Source: Pedobacter schmidteae (GTDB lineage: Bacteria; Bacteroidota; Bacteroidia; Sphingobacteriales; Sphingobacteriaceae). Taken from it: DNA of 11,819 nt. Positions 5,936 through 11,819 of this stretch are shown here, in pieces. The notes beneath the pieces are model-generated. The model saw nothing but the letters and a program-made list of their open reading frames with translations. It searched no databases and was not told where the DNA came from. Every line of letters starts with the position of its first letter. Within the stretch, counting starts at the first letter, position 1. The stretch is taken from NCBI GenBank assembly GCA_945906015.1, contig CAMDQV010000042.1, forward strand, positions 1 through 11,819, given 5' to 3'. Made by a program: the position numbers and the translations under genes.

Positions 5936-7322
5936 TCAGCGGATTCAGTATCCCATTAGGATCAAAAACAGATTTTATACCACGCATAATATCTAGATGA
6001 GTTTTAGTGTACTTAATATCCATATATTCTCTCTGCACTAAACCTATGCCATGTTCGCCTGAAATAGTGCCTCCCAAAGCAACGGTCAGTTCAAATATCT
6101 CTCTAATACCCTGCTTTAATTTTGTATTCCAGTCAAGATCAGACATCGTTCCCTTGATAATATTTACATGCAAATTACCATCACCTGCATGCCCGTAACA
6201 AATAGACTCGAATCCAAAACGCTTACCTATTTCCTTAATTCCACGAATAAGTTTAGGCAATTCGGAGCGGGGAACAACAGTGTCTTCTTCTTTATATATT
6301 GAATTAGATTTCACAGAAAGGGGCATGGTTCTTCTCATTCGCCAGATTGACTCTTTTTGAACTGAAGTTTCTGCTAATAATACCTCAGAACAGGCGTTTT
6401 CTTCTAAAACGATATTTATTTTTTCACAATCAGCAAATAGCAATTCAAGATCATTGCCATCTACTTCAATCATCAGGAAAGCCATAGCATCATCTTTCAG
6501 ATCAAACTGAAAATGATCATACTCAATTACCCATTCAACTGCTCGTCTTTCCATAAACTCAAGGGTAGATGGAATTATACCTGCCCTAAAGATTGCCGAA
6601 ACTGCTGCACATGCCTGTTCATTATCAGGAAATGACGCAAGCATCAACAGACTTTGCGAAGGAGCTGGTATCAACTTTAAAACTATTTTAGTAATAATGC
6701 CCAAAGTGCCTTCAGAACCAATCATTAACTGTGTTAAATTATATCCAGAAGCATTTTTCAAGGTATTAGCACCAGTCCATATAATTTCTCCTTCGGGCAA
6801 AACAACTTCAAGATTTAAAATATATTCTCTGATTGTTCCATATTTAACAACCCTTGGACCACCGCTTCCATGTGCAACATTACCTCCAATATAACAGGAG
6901 CCCTTGCTGGATGGATCAACCGGGTAAAGAAGTCCCTTTTCTGCTACTGCATTCATGAAAAATTCAGTGATCACTCCCGGTTCTACTGTGGCTTGCAAAT
7001 TGCGTTCGTCAATTTGGATTATGGAATTGAACCTTTCCATTGAAATAACCAATCCACCTTTAACAGGGAGCGCGCCCCCGCTTAATCCGGTTCCTGCCCC
7101 TCTTGGGGTAACAGGTATTTTATACGTGTTACATAATCTCATCAGATCTGATATCTGATTCGAAGTATTAGGCTTTACAACCGCTTCTGGATAATATACC
7201 AAATCTTCCGTTTCATCGCGAGCGTATTTTTCAAGGTGTTCAGCCTCAGTAAAAACGTTTTCAGTACCTACAATTTCTAGGATCTTAGTTAAAAAATTGG
7301 GGGTGATAGGATTAAATTGCAT
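5925..7322 (-). CDS. GlcD-like FAD-linked 2-hydroxyacid oxidase/dehydrogenase
   Basis: 465 residues with two domains. The N-terminal FAD-binding domain (PCMH/VAO type) has PRGAGTGLSGGA (73-84), a flavin diphosphate-binding loop, and GGPRVVKYG (154-162). The C-terminal FAD-oxidase domain has CYGHAGDGNLHVNI (375-388; His378 and His385, usual metal/substrate ligands), GTISGEHGIGLVQREY (418-433) and the final DPNGILNP. Relatives oxidise glycolate, D-lactate or D-2-hydroxyglutarate; the substrate cannot be chosen from sequence. It lacks the iron-sulfur (CCG) domain found in longer fused relatives, so electrons must pass to a separate acceptor. The FAD-domain stretch usually reading GGNVAENAGGPR is GGNVAHGSGGPR here. 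It starts 1 nt after the folB stop, so the two are cotranscribed. A weak 7-bp hairpin (5912-5935) overlaps its stop codon. Confidence 0.9.
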   Translation of the reverse strand: MQFNPITPNFLTKILEIVGTENVFTEAEHLEKYARDETEDLVYYPEAVVKPNTSNQISDLMRLCNTYKIPVTPRGAGTGLSGGALPVKGGLVISMERFNSIIQIDERNLQATVEPGVITEFFMNAVAEKGLLYPVDPSSKGSCYIGGNVAHGSGGPRVVKYGTIREYILNLEVVLPEGEIIWTGANTLKNASGYNLTQLMIGSEGTLGIITKIVLKLIPAPSQSLLMLASFPDNEQACAAVSAIFRAGIIPSTLEFMERRAVEWVIEYDHFQFDLKDDAMAFLMIEVDGNDLELLFADCEKINIVLEENACSEVLLAETSVQKESIWRMRRTMPLSVKSNSIYKEEDTVVPRSELPKLIRGIKEIGKRFGFESICYGHAGDGNLHVNIIKGTMSDLDWNTKLKQGIREIFELTVALGGTISGEHGIGLVQREYMDIKYTKTHLDIMRGIKSVFDPNGILNPLKIF

Positions 7323-7323
7323 A

Positions 7324-7689
7324 TTATCTTTTAAAAATTAATTCAATAGCTGAGTTTTTCACTTCTGCTCCCATTGGAGGATGCATTTTACGGATGGATA
7401 TACGAATATATTGAACAGCTAAAAATTCATGCCTTATTCTCTCCAGTATTCCATGAGCCACTGTCTCAATTAGTTTTCTGGGGATCTTCATCTCCTCAGA
7501 TGCGATCTGAAACAAGCGTACATAATTAACTGTATTAGATAAATCATCTTCTCCATCACCAAAAACGTTCAGCATAGTATCAATGTCAAGAATGAATTCA
7601 GCACCTAATACTTGTTCTTCAGGATAAAATCCATGAAACGAAAAAAAGCGAGCACCTTCTAAACTAACTTTTTGACTGATTGTTCCCAT
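7324..7689 (-). CDS. folB: Dihydroneopterin aldolase
   Basis: 121 residues, the normal length. FolB converts 7,8-dihydroneopterin to 6-hydroxymethyl-dihydropterin and glycolaldehyde in folate synthesis. Family motifs are in order: FFSFHGFYPEEQVLG (15-29), DLSNTVNYVRLF (49-60), KLIETVAHGI (72-81) and ISIRKMHPPMGA (97-108). By alignment with the S. aureus enzyme (Glu22, Tyr54, Lys100) the active-site residues are Glu25, Tyr57 and Lys101, all present. The ATG is at 7687-7689. The downstream oxidase gene starts 1 nt after the stop; I know of no pathway link, so this is probably an operon of convenience. The gene is divergent from the DUF1080 gene. Confidence 0.95.
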   Translation of the reverse strand: MGTISQKVSLEGARFFSFHGFYPEEQVLGAEFILDIDTMLNVFGDGEDDLSNTVNYVRLFQIASEEMKIPRKLIETVAHGILERIRHEFLAVQYIRISIRKMHPPMGAEVKNSAIELIFKR

Positions 7690-7824
7690 AAATACAAAAA
7701 TATATTATTTACGGCACATCTAGGATGATTGTATTATATGAATAAATAAATCAAGAATTTTACTAGAAAATATTAACTTCATTTCAAAATTAGTATATAC
7801 ATTTATCTCAAAAAAAATTAAACT

Positions 7825-8580
7825 ATGAAACGTATATTTTTGATCAATGCAATTTTATTTATTGTTATAAATAGTGTTAATGCCCAGCAAAACAGTAAAC
7901 CAAAAGACTCTGAAATATGGTCGCCCGTTCCTAAAATAGTGAGTTTTCAAAACACACCAGATGATGCAATCATTTTGTTCAATGGAGGAAATCTTGACCA
8001 ATGGATATCTGTTAAGGACAAATCAGCAGCAAAATGGATTGTTAAGGACAATACATTTACGGTAAATAAAGGGACTGGAAATATCGAAACAAAACAATCC
8101 TTTACCAATTATCAGCTACATATTGAGTGGTTGATACCTTCATATATTACAGGAAGTGGTCAGGCAAGAGGCAATAGCGGACTCTTTTTGGCTTCAACTG
8201 GCAAAGGAGATAACGGTTATGAACTTCAATTACTTGATTCTTACAATAACCGAACATACAGCAATGGGCAGGCTGGAAGTATTTACAAACAAGCAATCCC
8301 TCTGGTAAACGCATCTAAAAAACCAGGAGAATGGCAAACGTACGATGTCATTTGGAATGCCCCAGTTTTTAATGAAAACGGAAGCTTGAAATCTGCAGCC
8401 AGAGTTACAGCATTACATAACGGTATCCTTATACAAAACAATGTTGAGTTAAAAGGAGAAACAGCATTTATTGGTACTCCAACTTATAAAAATCACGGAC
8501 CATCACCAATAAAATTACAGGACCATGGTGACCCAAGTGAACCCATAAGTTTTCGCAATATCTGGATAAGAAATCTCTAA
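7825..8580 (+). CDS. Secreted DUF1080 (3-keto-disaccharide hydrolase family) protein
   Basis: 251 residues. A signal peptide is evident (residues 1-20: MKR, a hydrophobic stretch, then VNA before QQ), with no lipoprotein cysteine, so it is probably periplasmic. The DUF1080 jelly-roll domain fills the rest: AIILFNGGNLDQW (48-60), GNSGLFL (116-122), YELQLLDSY (132-140), GQAGSIYKQ (148-156), GEWQTYDVIW (168-177), HNGILIQNNVEL (198-209) and IKLQDHGD, then FRNIWIR at the C-terminus. The family includes glycoside-directed hydrolases, among them enzymes acting on 3-keto-glycosides; the substrate here is unknown. No SusCD or other glycan genes are adjacent. The upstream spacer has only a poor promoter candidate (TACATTTA at 7798-7805, one mismatch, with TTC 17 nt before it). 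The leader is A-rich. Confidence 0.92.
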   Translation: MKRIFLINAILFIVINSVNAQQNSKPKDSEIWSPVPKIVSFQNTPDDAIILFNGGNLDQWISVKDKSAAKWIVKDNTFTVNKGTGNIETKQSFTNYQLHIEWLIPSYITGSGQARGNSGLFLASTGKGDNGYELQLLDSYNNRTYSNGQAGSIYKQAIPLVNASKKPGEWQTYDVIWNAPVFNENGSLKSAARVTALHNGILIQNNVELKGETAFIGTPTYKNHGPSPIKLQDHGDPSEPISFRNIWIRNL

Positions 8581-8619
8581 AAAAACGGAATCCTAATTCG
8601 AATACCATTTTATAAAAAA

Positions 8620-8665
8620 ATAGCTGAACTGGCATTGCTTTATAGCTTCTTGCCGGTTCAGCTAT
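8620..8665. terminator. Long hairpin behind the DUF1080 gene, with the T-tract on the minus strand
   Basis: ATAGCTGAACTGGC (8620-8633) pairs with GCCGGTTCAGCTAT (8652-8665) over 14 bp with one G-U pair and an 18-nt loop. It is 40 nt past the DUF1080 stop and so may end that transcript. Downstream on the plus strand there is only CATCTTTAA, whereas on the minus strand the stem is followed by seven T residues. It therefore looks stronger for leftward transcription, or is bidirectional. Confidence 0.7.
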
Positions 8666-8987
8666 CATCTTTAAGTTCAGTCAATGATTTCAAGGTCAAT
8701 AAACTGATAATAAGAACCCTAGTCCAAATTCTTGCATTATTTGTTAGTTTTAAAAAGTTAAAAAGGTATTTACTTGCCCTTTTGCTCTAAAATTCGTAAT
8801 TTTGCAATTAAAGCATTAGCTATTCTTTATTAACACCTGCAGATCAATTCGTCAAATCTGGATATCGGACATAACTGTTTCATAAACAGCAAATCCTTAA
8901 CCTGATTAATTCTTGTAGTCGAATTCTTTTTATCTTTCAGCAGCGAAATATAACCGGATAGTATTTTTTTACTTAAAACTACAATAT
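8666..8987. other. Non-coding stretch: spacer, promoter and long leader
   Basis: This stretch runs from the 8620-8665 hairpin to the ATG at 8988. Bases 8666-8773 show nothing I recognise. A good promoter lies at 8774-8804. The roughly 177 nt after the predicted start (about 8811) contain no ATG, so the leader is untranslated. It holds two small stem-loops: CAGAT/ATCTG (8840-8844 with 8856-8860) and CTGTTT/AAACAG (8875-8880 with 8884-8889, 3-nt loop). I see no known riboswitch consensus. Confidence 0.5.
8774..8804 (+). promoter_or_regulatory. Bacteroidota-type promoter for the cold-shock-tail-like gene
   Basis: TTG (8774-8776), a 20-nt spacer, then TAATTTTG (8797-8804), a full match to TAnnTTTG. 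The -7 box lies in a small AAAATT/AATTTT palindrome. Predicted transcription start is near 8811, giving an unusually long 5' leader of about 177 nt before the ATG at 8988. Confidence 0.6.
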
Positions 8988-9206
8988 ATGGCTAAATCGC
9001 AGGCTACCTTCATGAAGAAGCAACTCGAAAAAAATAGAGCGAAAAAGAAGGAAGATAAAGAACATCGTAAACAGGAACGTCAACAAAATTCTACAGGGGG
9101 AAAATTGGAAGACATGATGGCTTATGTCAATGAACATGGTGAACTTTCATCAACCCCGCCAGAATTAAAGCAACCCAGCAAACAAAATGAGCGGAAAATC
9201 TTGTAG
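8988..9206 (+). CDS. Small charged protein resembling the N-terminal extension of Bacteroidota cold-shock proteins; no cold-shock domain
   Basis: 72 residues. Residues 1-33 are strongly basic and helical (MAKSQATFMKKQLEKN, then KKKEDKEHRKQER); residues 38-56 read GGKLEDMMAYVNEHGELSS, followed by TPPELKQP. From memory, the pattern MAKSQxTFxKK, Lys/Arg-rich stretch, LEDMMAYVxExGxLSSTPP is the N-terminal extension of about 60 residues of Bacteroidota cold-shock-domain proteins of about 150 residues. Here the frame stops right after that segment, and no cold-shock domain (KGxVKxFN, FVH) appears in any frame of the following 160 nt. It may be a stand-alone relative or a truncated gene; the intact frame, promoter and long leader favour a functional gene. 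The start is well supported by the MAKSQ match. Function is unknown; RNA binding or cold-shock regulation is inference. Confidence 0.75.
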   Translation: MAKSQATFMKKQLEKNRAKKKEDKEHRKQERQQNSTGGKLEDMMAYVNEHGELSSTPPELKQPSKQNERKIL

Positions 9207-9366
9207 TATATTATTAGATATCCTCAATTAATTTATCGGCACAAATCTATTTTAGGAACTGTATGAGTACTTTCATGATTAAAATTAGATTTTAACCATG
9301 AAAAGAACATTACAATTCTTAAAATTTAGATAACAAGGTATTTTAAAAACTTGCCTGTAAAAAGAC

Positions 9367-9552
9367 TTATTTTGAAGGAAATTCAGGCAAATTCATCCAG
9401 TGAGTAAAATCTTCTAACTCCACTTTATCATCTGCAACTACAAACTTATTGTAGATCTCACTGTAAAAACCAAAATAAATTTGACCACCATCAAATAATA
9501 ATACATCTTTTGCCTGCTCAGGCAACTCATCTTTAACCAATTTCCAAATCAT
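9367..9552 (-). CDS. Small DUF551-like protein
   Basis: 61 residues, acidic, no signal peptide. It begins MIWKLVKDELPEQAKDVLLFDGG, has an aromatic middle (IYFGFYSEIYNKF), and ends DFTHWMNLPEFPSK. The W..V.D.LP...K.VLL start and the THWM.LPE.P end are the signature of DUF551, a short domain of unknown function that is common in phage and other mobile-element genes. The protein is full length for the domain. It stands alone, convergent with the cold-shock-tail-like gene (160 nt apart) and divergent from the acyl-CoA dehydrogenase gene. No other phage-like gene is nearby, so it may be a domesticated remnant (inference). No clear promoter was found; the 5' flank is very AT-rich. Confidence 0.8.
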   Translation of the reverse strand: MIWKLVKDELPEQAKDVLLFDGGQIYFGFYSEIYNKFVVADDKVELEDFTHWMNLPEFPSK

Positions 9553-9717
9553 ATCATAAAGATATTAAACTATTATTAAAATGGATTATTAGATGAGTAA
9601 TGTTAAGACAAATTTTTTCGATTTTTTCAGAATATGTAATTACCCAAGCATTATAAAAATATACTACTCTTTGCTTTTATAGAATTCATGAACTAATTTT
9701 CATTTAAAATATTGCTG

Positions 9718-9743
9718 TTTGATTGAATGGTATTACAATCAAA
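9718..9743. repeat. Perfect inverted repeat upstream of the acyl-CoA dehydrogenase promoter
   Basis: TTTGATTG (9718-9725), a 10-nt spacer, then CAATCAAA (9736-9743): perfect 8-bp arms 18 nt apart start to start, the geometry of a dimeric regulator site. It lies just upstream of the -7 box at 9762 and directly abuts a second inverted repeat at 9744-9773. Confidence 0.5.
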
Positions 9744-9773
9744 TTTTCAAACCTATTTTAGTAATTTTGAAAA
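9744..9773. repeat. Second perfect inverted repeat, overlapping the -7 box
   Basis: TTTTCAAA (9744-9751), a 14-nt spacer, then TTTGAAAA (9766-9773): perfect 8-bp arms 22 nt apart, about two helical turns. The right arm covers the second half of the TAATTTTG box, so a protein bound here could block the promoter. The arms are AT-rich, so chance is not excluded. Confidence 0.45.
9762..9769 (+). promoter_or_regulatory. -7 element for the acyl-CoA dehydrogenase gene
   Basis: TAATTTTG matches TAnnTTTG fully and lies 18 nt before the ATG, giving a leader of about 12 nt. No TTG -33 box lies 17-23 nt upstream; that position is occupied by inverted repeats, which would fit a promoter that depends on a bound regulator (inference). 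Confidence 0.5.
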
Positions 9774-9787
9774 ACTAACCAAAGTCT

Positions 9788-11002
9788 ATGCAAAGTTCAG
9801 AAAACAATGCTATTCGCAGATCATCCAAAAAAGATCTTTACGAAGCACCCGATTATTATCTTTTAGATGATCTATTAAGCCAGGAGCATAAGTTAATTCG
9901 GGATAGTGTTCGCAGCTGGGTAAAGAAAGAAGTGAGTCCAATAATTGAGGACTTTGCTCAAAAGGCTTTATTTCCTAATCACCTAATTCCGGGACTTGCA
10001 GAAATTGGTGCATTCGGTCCTACAATTCCGACAACTTATGGCGGAGCCGGACTAGATTACATTTCGTATGGATTGATCATGCAAGAAATTGAACGAGGCG
10101 ATTCAGGAATTCGTTCTACAGCCTCTGTACAAGGATCCTTGGTTATGTATCCTATCTATACCTATGGGTCTGAAGAACAAAAAATGTATTATCTCCCAAA
10201 ACTCGCCTCTGGCAAACTCATGGGCTGCTTTGGATTGACTGAACCTGATCATGGCTCAGACCCTAGCAGCATGATCACAAGCATAAAGGATATGGGTGAT
10301 TATTATCTGCTTAATGGAGCTAAAATGTGGATATCAAATTCTCCTTTCGCTGATATTGCGATTGTTTGGGCAAAGGATGAAGAAGGAATTATACGTGGCT
10401 TAATAGTAGAAAAAGGAATGGAGGGCTTCAGTGCACCCGAAATACATGGTAAGTGGAGTTTAAGAGCTTCTGCAAGTGGCGAGCTGGTTTTTGATAATGT
10501 AAAAGTGCCTAAAAAGAATATTTTACCTAATGTAAAAGGCCTTAAAGGTCCACTAGGATGTTTGAATCAAGCTCGTTATGGAATAGCATGGGGAGCCTTA
10601 GGTGCAGCAATGGATTGTTATGACACAGCGCTTCGTTATTCGAAAGAGCGGATTCAGTTTGGTCGCCCAATTGGTGGTTTCCAGCTTCAACAAAAAAAGC
10701 TTGCTGAAATGATTACAGAAATAACAAAAGGACAGCTTCTTGTGTGGCGTTTAGGTGTATTAATAAATGAAAACAGAGCTAGCCCTGCTCAAATCTCAAT
10801 GGCAAAAAGAAACAGTGTAGAAACAGCAATTAATATTGCTCGTGAAGCAAGACAGATACTTGGAGGCATGGGTGTAACAGGCGAATATCCGGTAATGAGA
10901 CACATGATGAACCTGGAATCAGTTGTAACTTATGAAGGAACTCATGACATTCATTTACTCATTACAGGCATGGATATAACCGGATTGAATGCATTTGAAT
11001 AA
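9788..11002 (+). CDS. Acyl-CoA dehydrogenase, glutaryl-CoA dehydrogenase type
   Basis: 404 residues, full length, cytoplasmic FAD enzyme. The N-terminal helical domain (about 30-145) holds IERGDSGIRSTASVQGSLVM (101-120), equivalent to human GCDH ERVDSGYRSAMSVQ, including Glu102 and Arg109, which in GCDH contact the substrate carboxylate (human Glu87 and Arg94). The middle domain has GCFGLTEPDHGSDPSSM (146-162) and KMWISNSPFADI (179-190). The C-terminal domain has YSKERIQFGRPIGGFQLQQ (284-302), QILGGMGVTGEYPVMR (356-371) and TYEGTHDIHLLITG (381-394), where Glu383 is the catalytic base (Glu370 in human). This pattern is specific to glutaryl-CoA dehydrogenase, which makes crotonyl-CoA in lysine/tryptophan breakdown; in Bacteroidota it could accept other acyl-CoAs. 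It appears monocistronic, with its own promoter and two inverted repeats upstream. No clear terminator separates it from convergent lysA. Confidence 0.93.
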   Translation: MQSSENNAIRRSSKKDLYEAPDYYLLDDLLSQEHKLIRDSVRSWVKKEVSPIIEDFAQKALFPNHLIPGLAEIGAFGPTIPTTYGGAGLDYISYGLIMQEIERGDSGIRSTASVQGSLVMYPIYTYGSEEQKMYYLPKLASGKLMGCFGLTEPDHGSDPSSMITSIKDMGDYYLLNGAKMWISNSPFADIAIVWAKDEEGIIRGLIVEKGMEGFSAPEIHGKWSLRASASGELVFDNVKVPKKNILPNVKGLKGPLGCLNQARYGIAWGALGAAMDCYDTALRYSKERIQFGRPIGGFQLQQKKLAEMITEITKGQLLVWRLGVLINENRASPAQISMAKRNSVETAINIAREARQILGGMGVTGEYPVMRHMMNLESVVTYEGTHDIHLLITGMDITGLNAFE

Positions 11003-11089
11003 AATTAGTAAAAAATATAGATTATTAGGATTTGAAAAATCGGCTTATTTGCTAAACAACACAAAATAGAATGATCAGATCAATCTAAA

Positions 11090-11819
11090 TCAGGAATAAA
11101 CTGATTTAACGCGTTCTCTGAGATTATATCCTGAAGACATCACTTCTCCATACGCACCGGCGGTTCTAATAGCAATCAGATCACCTCGTACAGATTTGGG
11201 AAGTTCCACCTCTTTGCCAAAGCAGTCTGTACTTTCACAAATAGGGCCAACTACATCGTATTTAACATGAACCTCAGCTATTGAGCTAATGTTCTCTATC
11301 TTATGAAATGCCTGATAAAGAGCGGGCCGCATCAATTCGGTCATTCCGGCATCCAAAATTAAAAAATTCTTTTTAAGTCCATTTTTCACGTAAAGTATCC
11401 TACTAATCAGACTTCCACATTGTGCAACCAGAGCTCTTCCTAATTCAAAATGAACTTCCTGGTGATTTCTGCGTTCTAAAAACTGATTAAAAATTGCAAA
11501 ATAGCTCAGAAAATCGTTAATAGAATTTTCATCTGGCGCATGATAATCTACACCCAGGCCTCCTCCAACATTCAAAATTTGTAGTTGAAAACCATGGTCT
11601 TCAAACCAGGAATTAAGCTCATTCACTTTCACACACAAACTTTTAAAAACCTCCAGATTGGTAATCTGGGAACCAATATGGAAATGTATGCCAATAAGTT
11701 TTAGATTTGGACTAGCATTCAGCTGTTCAATGCAGGAGTTAAGCTCCCACTGATTCACACCAAATTTATTTTCTTCAAGCCCGGTAGTGATATATTGATG
11801 AGTATGTGCATCTACATTG
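11090..11819 (-). CDS. lysA: Diaminopimelate decarboxylase (5' partial)
   Basis: The frame is open through the right edge, so the N-terminus lies outside; the GTG at 11756-11758 is internal. 242 residues are visible, starting NVDAHTHQYITTGLEENKFG, which matches the LysA motif VDAxTHxYIxTG..ENKFG. Then come GIHFHIGSQI (PLP barrel), LNVGGGLGVDY (phosphate-binding glycines), HFELGRALVAQCGS (EPGR in many LysA; Leu here) and DAGMTELMRPALY. The C-terminal part has VVGPICESTDCFG, with the active-site Cys at 11237-11239, and GAYGEVMSSGYNLR. The enzyme decarboxylates meso-diaminopimelate to L-lysine with PLP. About 140-170 N-terminal residues, including the PLP lysine, are missing from view. It is convergent with the dehydrogenase gene, 87 nt apart. 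The pairing of a lysine-making and a glutaryl-CoA enzyme is suggestive, but opposite strands argue against co-regulation. Confidence 0.95.
   Translation of the reverse strand, partial: NVDAHTHQYITTGLEENKFGVNQWELNSCIEQLNASPNLKLIGIHFHIGSQITNLEVFKSLCVKVNELNSWFEDHGFQLQILNVGGGLGVDYHAPDENSINDFLSYFAIFNQFLERRNHQEVHFELGRALVAQCGSLISRILYVKNGLKKNFLILDAGMTELMRPALYQAFHKIENISSIAEVHVKYDVVGPICESTDCFGKEVELPKSVRGDLIAIRTAGAYGEVMSSGYNLRERVKSVYS

Noticed and set aside
5646..5996. Plus-strand open frame overlapping the yajQ end and the oxidase end
   Set aside because: It overlaps two confident genes, has no recognisable motif, and lies in AT-rich spacer where long frames arise easily.
7695..7702. TATTTTTG on the minus strand just before folB, a full match to the -7 box
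   Set aside because: No -33 box is present, and transcription would start within a few bases of the ATG, giving an essentially leaderless mRNA; not enough to call a promoter.
9207..9366. Possible missing cold-shock domain or remnant downstream of the 72-residue gene
   Set aside because: I read all frames for KGxVKxFN, GFGFI or FVH-type motifs and found none; only very short frames such as one of 11 residues near 9295 occur.
11003..11089. Search for a terminator between the convergent dehydrogenase and lysA genes
   Set aside because: Only short palindromic bits such as TGATCAGATCA are present, with no stem plus T-tract.
11428..11450. ELGR in LysA where many homologues have EPGR
   Set aside because: From memory this Leu form is usual in Bacteroidota LysA, and all other motifs are intact, so it is probably lineage variation and not a defect.

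Overview
The window looks like ordinary chromosomal core sequence from an AT-rich Bacteroidota bacterium, most likely a Sphingobacteriales/Pedobacter-like lineage (inference). Supporting signs are the low GC content, the near absence of Shine-Dalgarno motifs, several promoters matching the Bacteroidota consensus (TTTG or TTG, about 17-23 nt, TAnnTTTG), a lysine-rich histone H1-like protein, and a small protein resembling the N-terminal extension of Bacteroidota cold-shock proteins. I see no transposase, integrase, CRISPR array, rRNA or tRNA.

Layout, left to right: (1) the 3' end of an EnvC-like protein with a degenerate M23/LytM domain (+); (2) a membrane PAP2/sphingomyelin-synthase-like protein with its own promoter (+); (3) convergent to it, a polyphosphate operon read leftward, ppk1 then ppx, where ppx starts at TTG 4 nt after ppk1; (4) a histone H1-like gene just upstream of ppk1 (-), separated from it by a strong hairpin; (5) divergent from it, a yajQ-family gene (+); (6) convergent to yajQ, a folB to FAD-oxidase (GlcD-like) pair (-); (7) a secreted DUF1080 protein (+), with a long hairpin behind it; (8) a small cold-shock-protein-like tail gene behind a promoter and an unusually long leader (+); (9) a 61-residue DUF551 protein (-); (10) a glutaryl-CoA dehydrogenase-type acyl-CoA dehydrogenase (+) whose promoter region holds two abutting perfect inverted repeats; (11) convergent to it, the C-terminal two thirds of diaminopimelate decarboxylase LysA (-), cut by the window end.

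The clearest functional unit is ppk1-ppx: one enzyme makes polyphosphate and the other degrades it. A 27% lysine nucleoid-type protein is encoded directly upstream on the same strand. The other genes are unlinked housekeeping functions: cell-wall hydrolase control, lipid head-group chemistry, folate synthesis, 2-hydroxyacid oxidation, lysine/glutaryl-CoA catabolism and lysine/cell-wall biosynthesis. I found no convincing new multi-gene system. The best leads are the cold-shock-type gene without a cold-shock domain behind a 177-nt leader, the stem-loop at the predicted 5' end of the ppk1 mRNA, the paired inverted repeats at the dehydrogenase promoter, the sphingomyelin-synthase-like enzyme, and an orphan consensus promoter between convergent genes.
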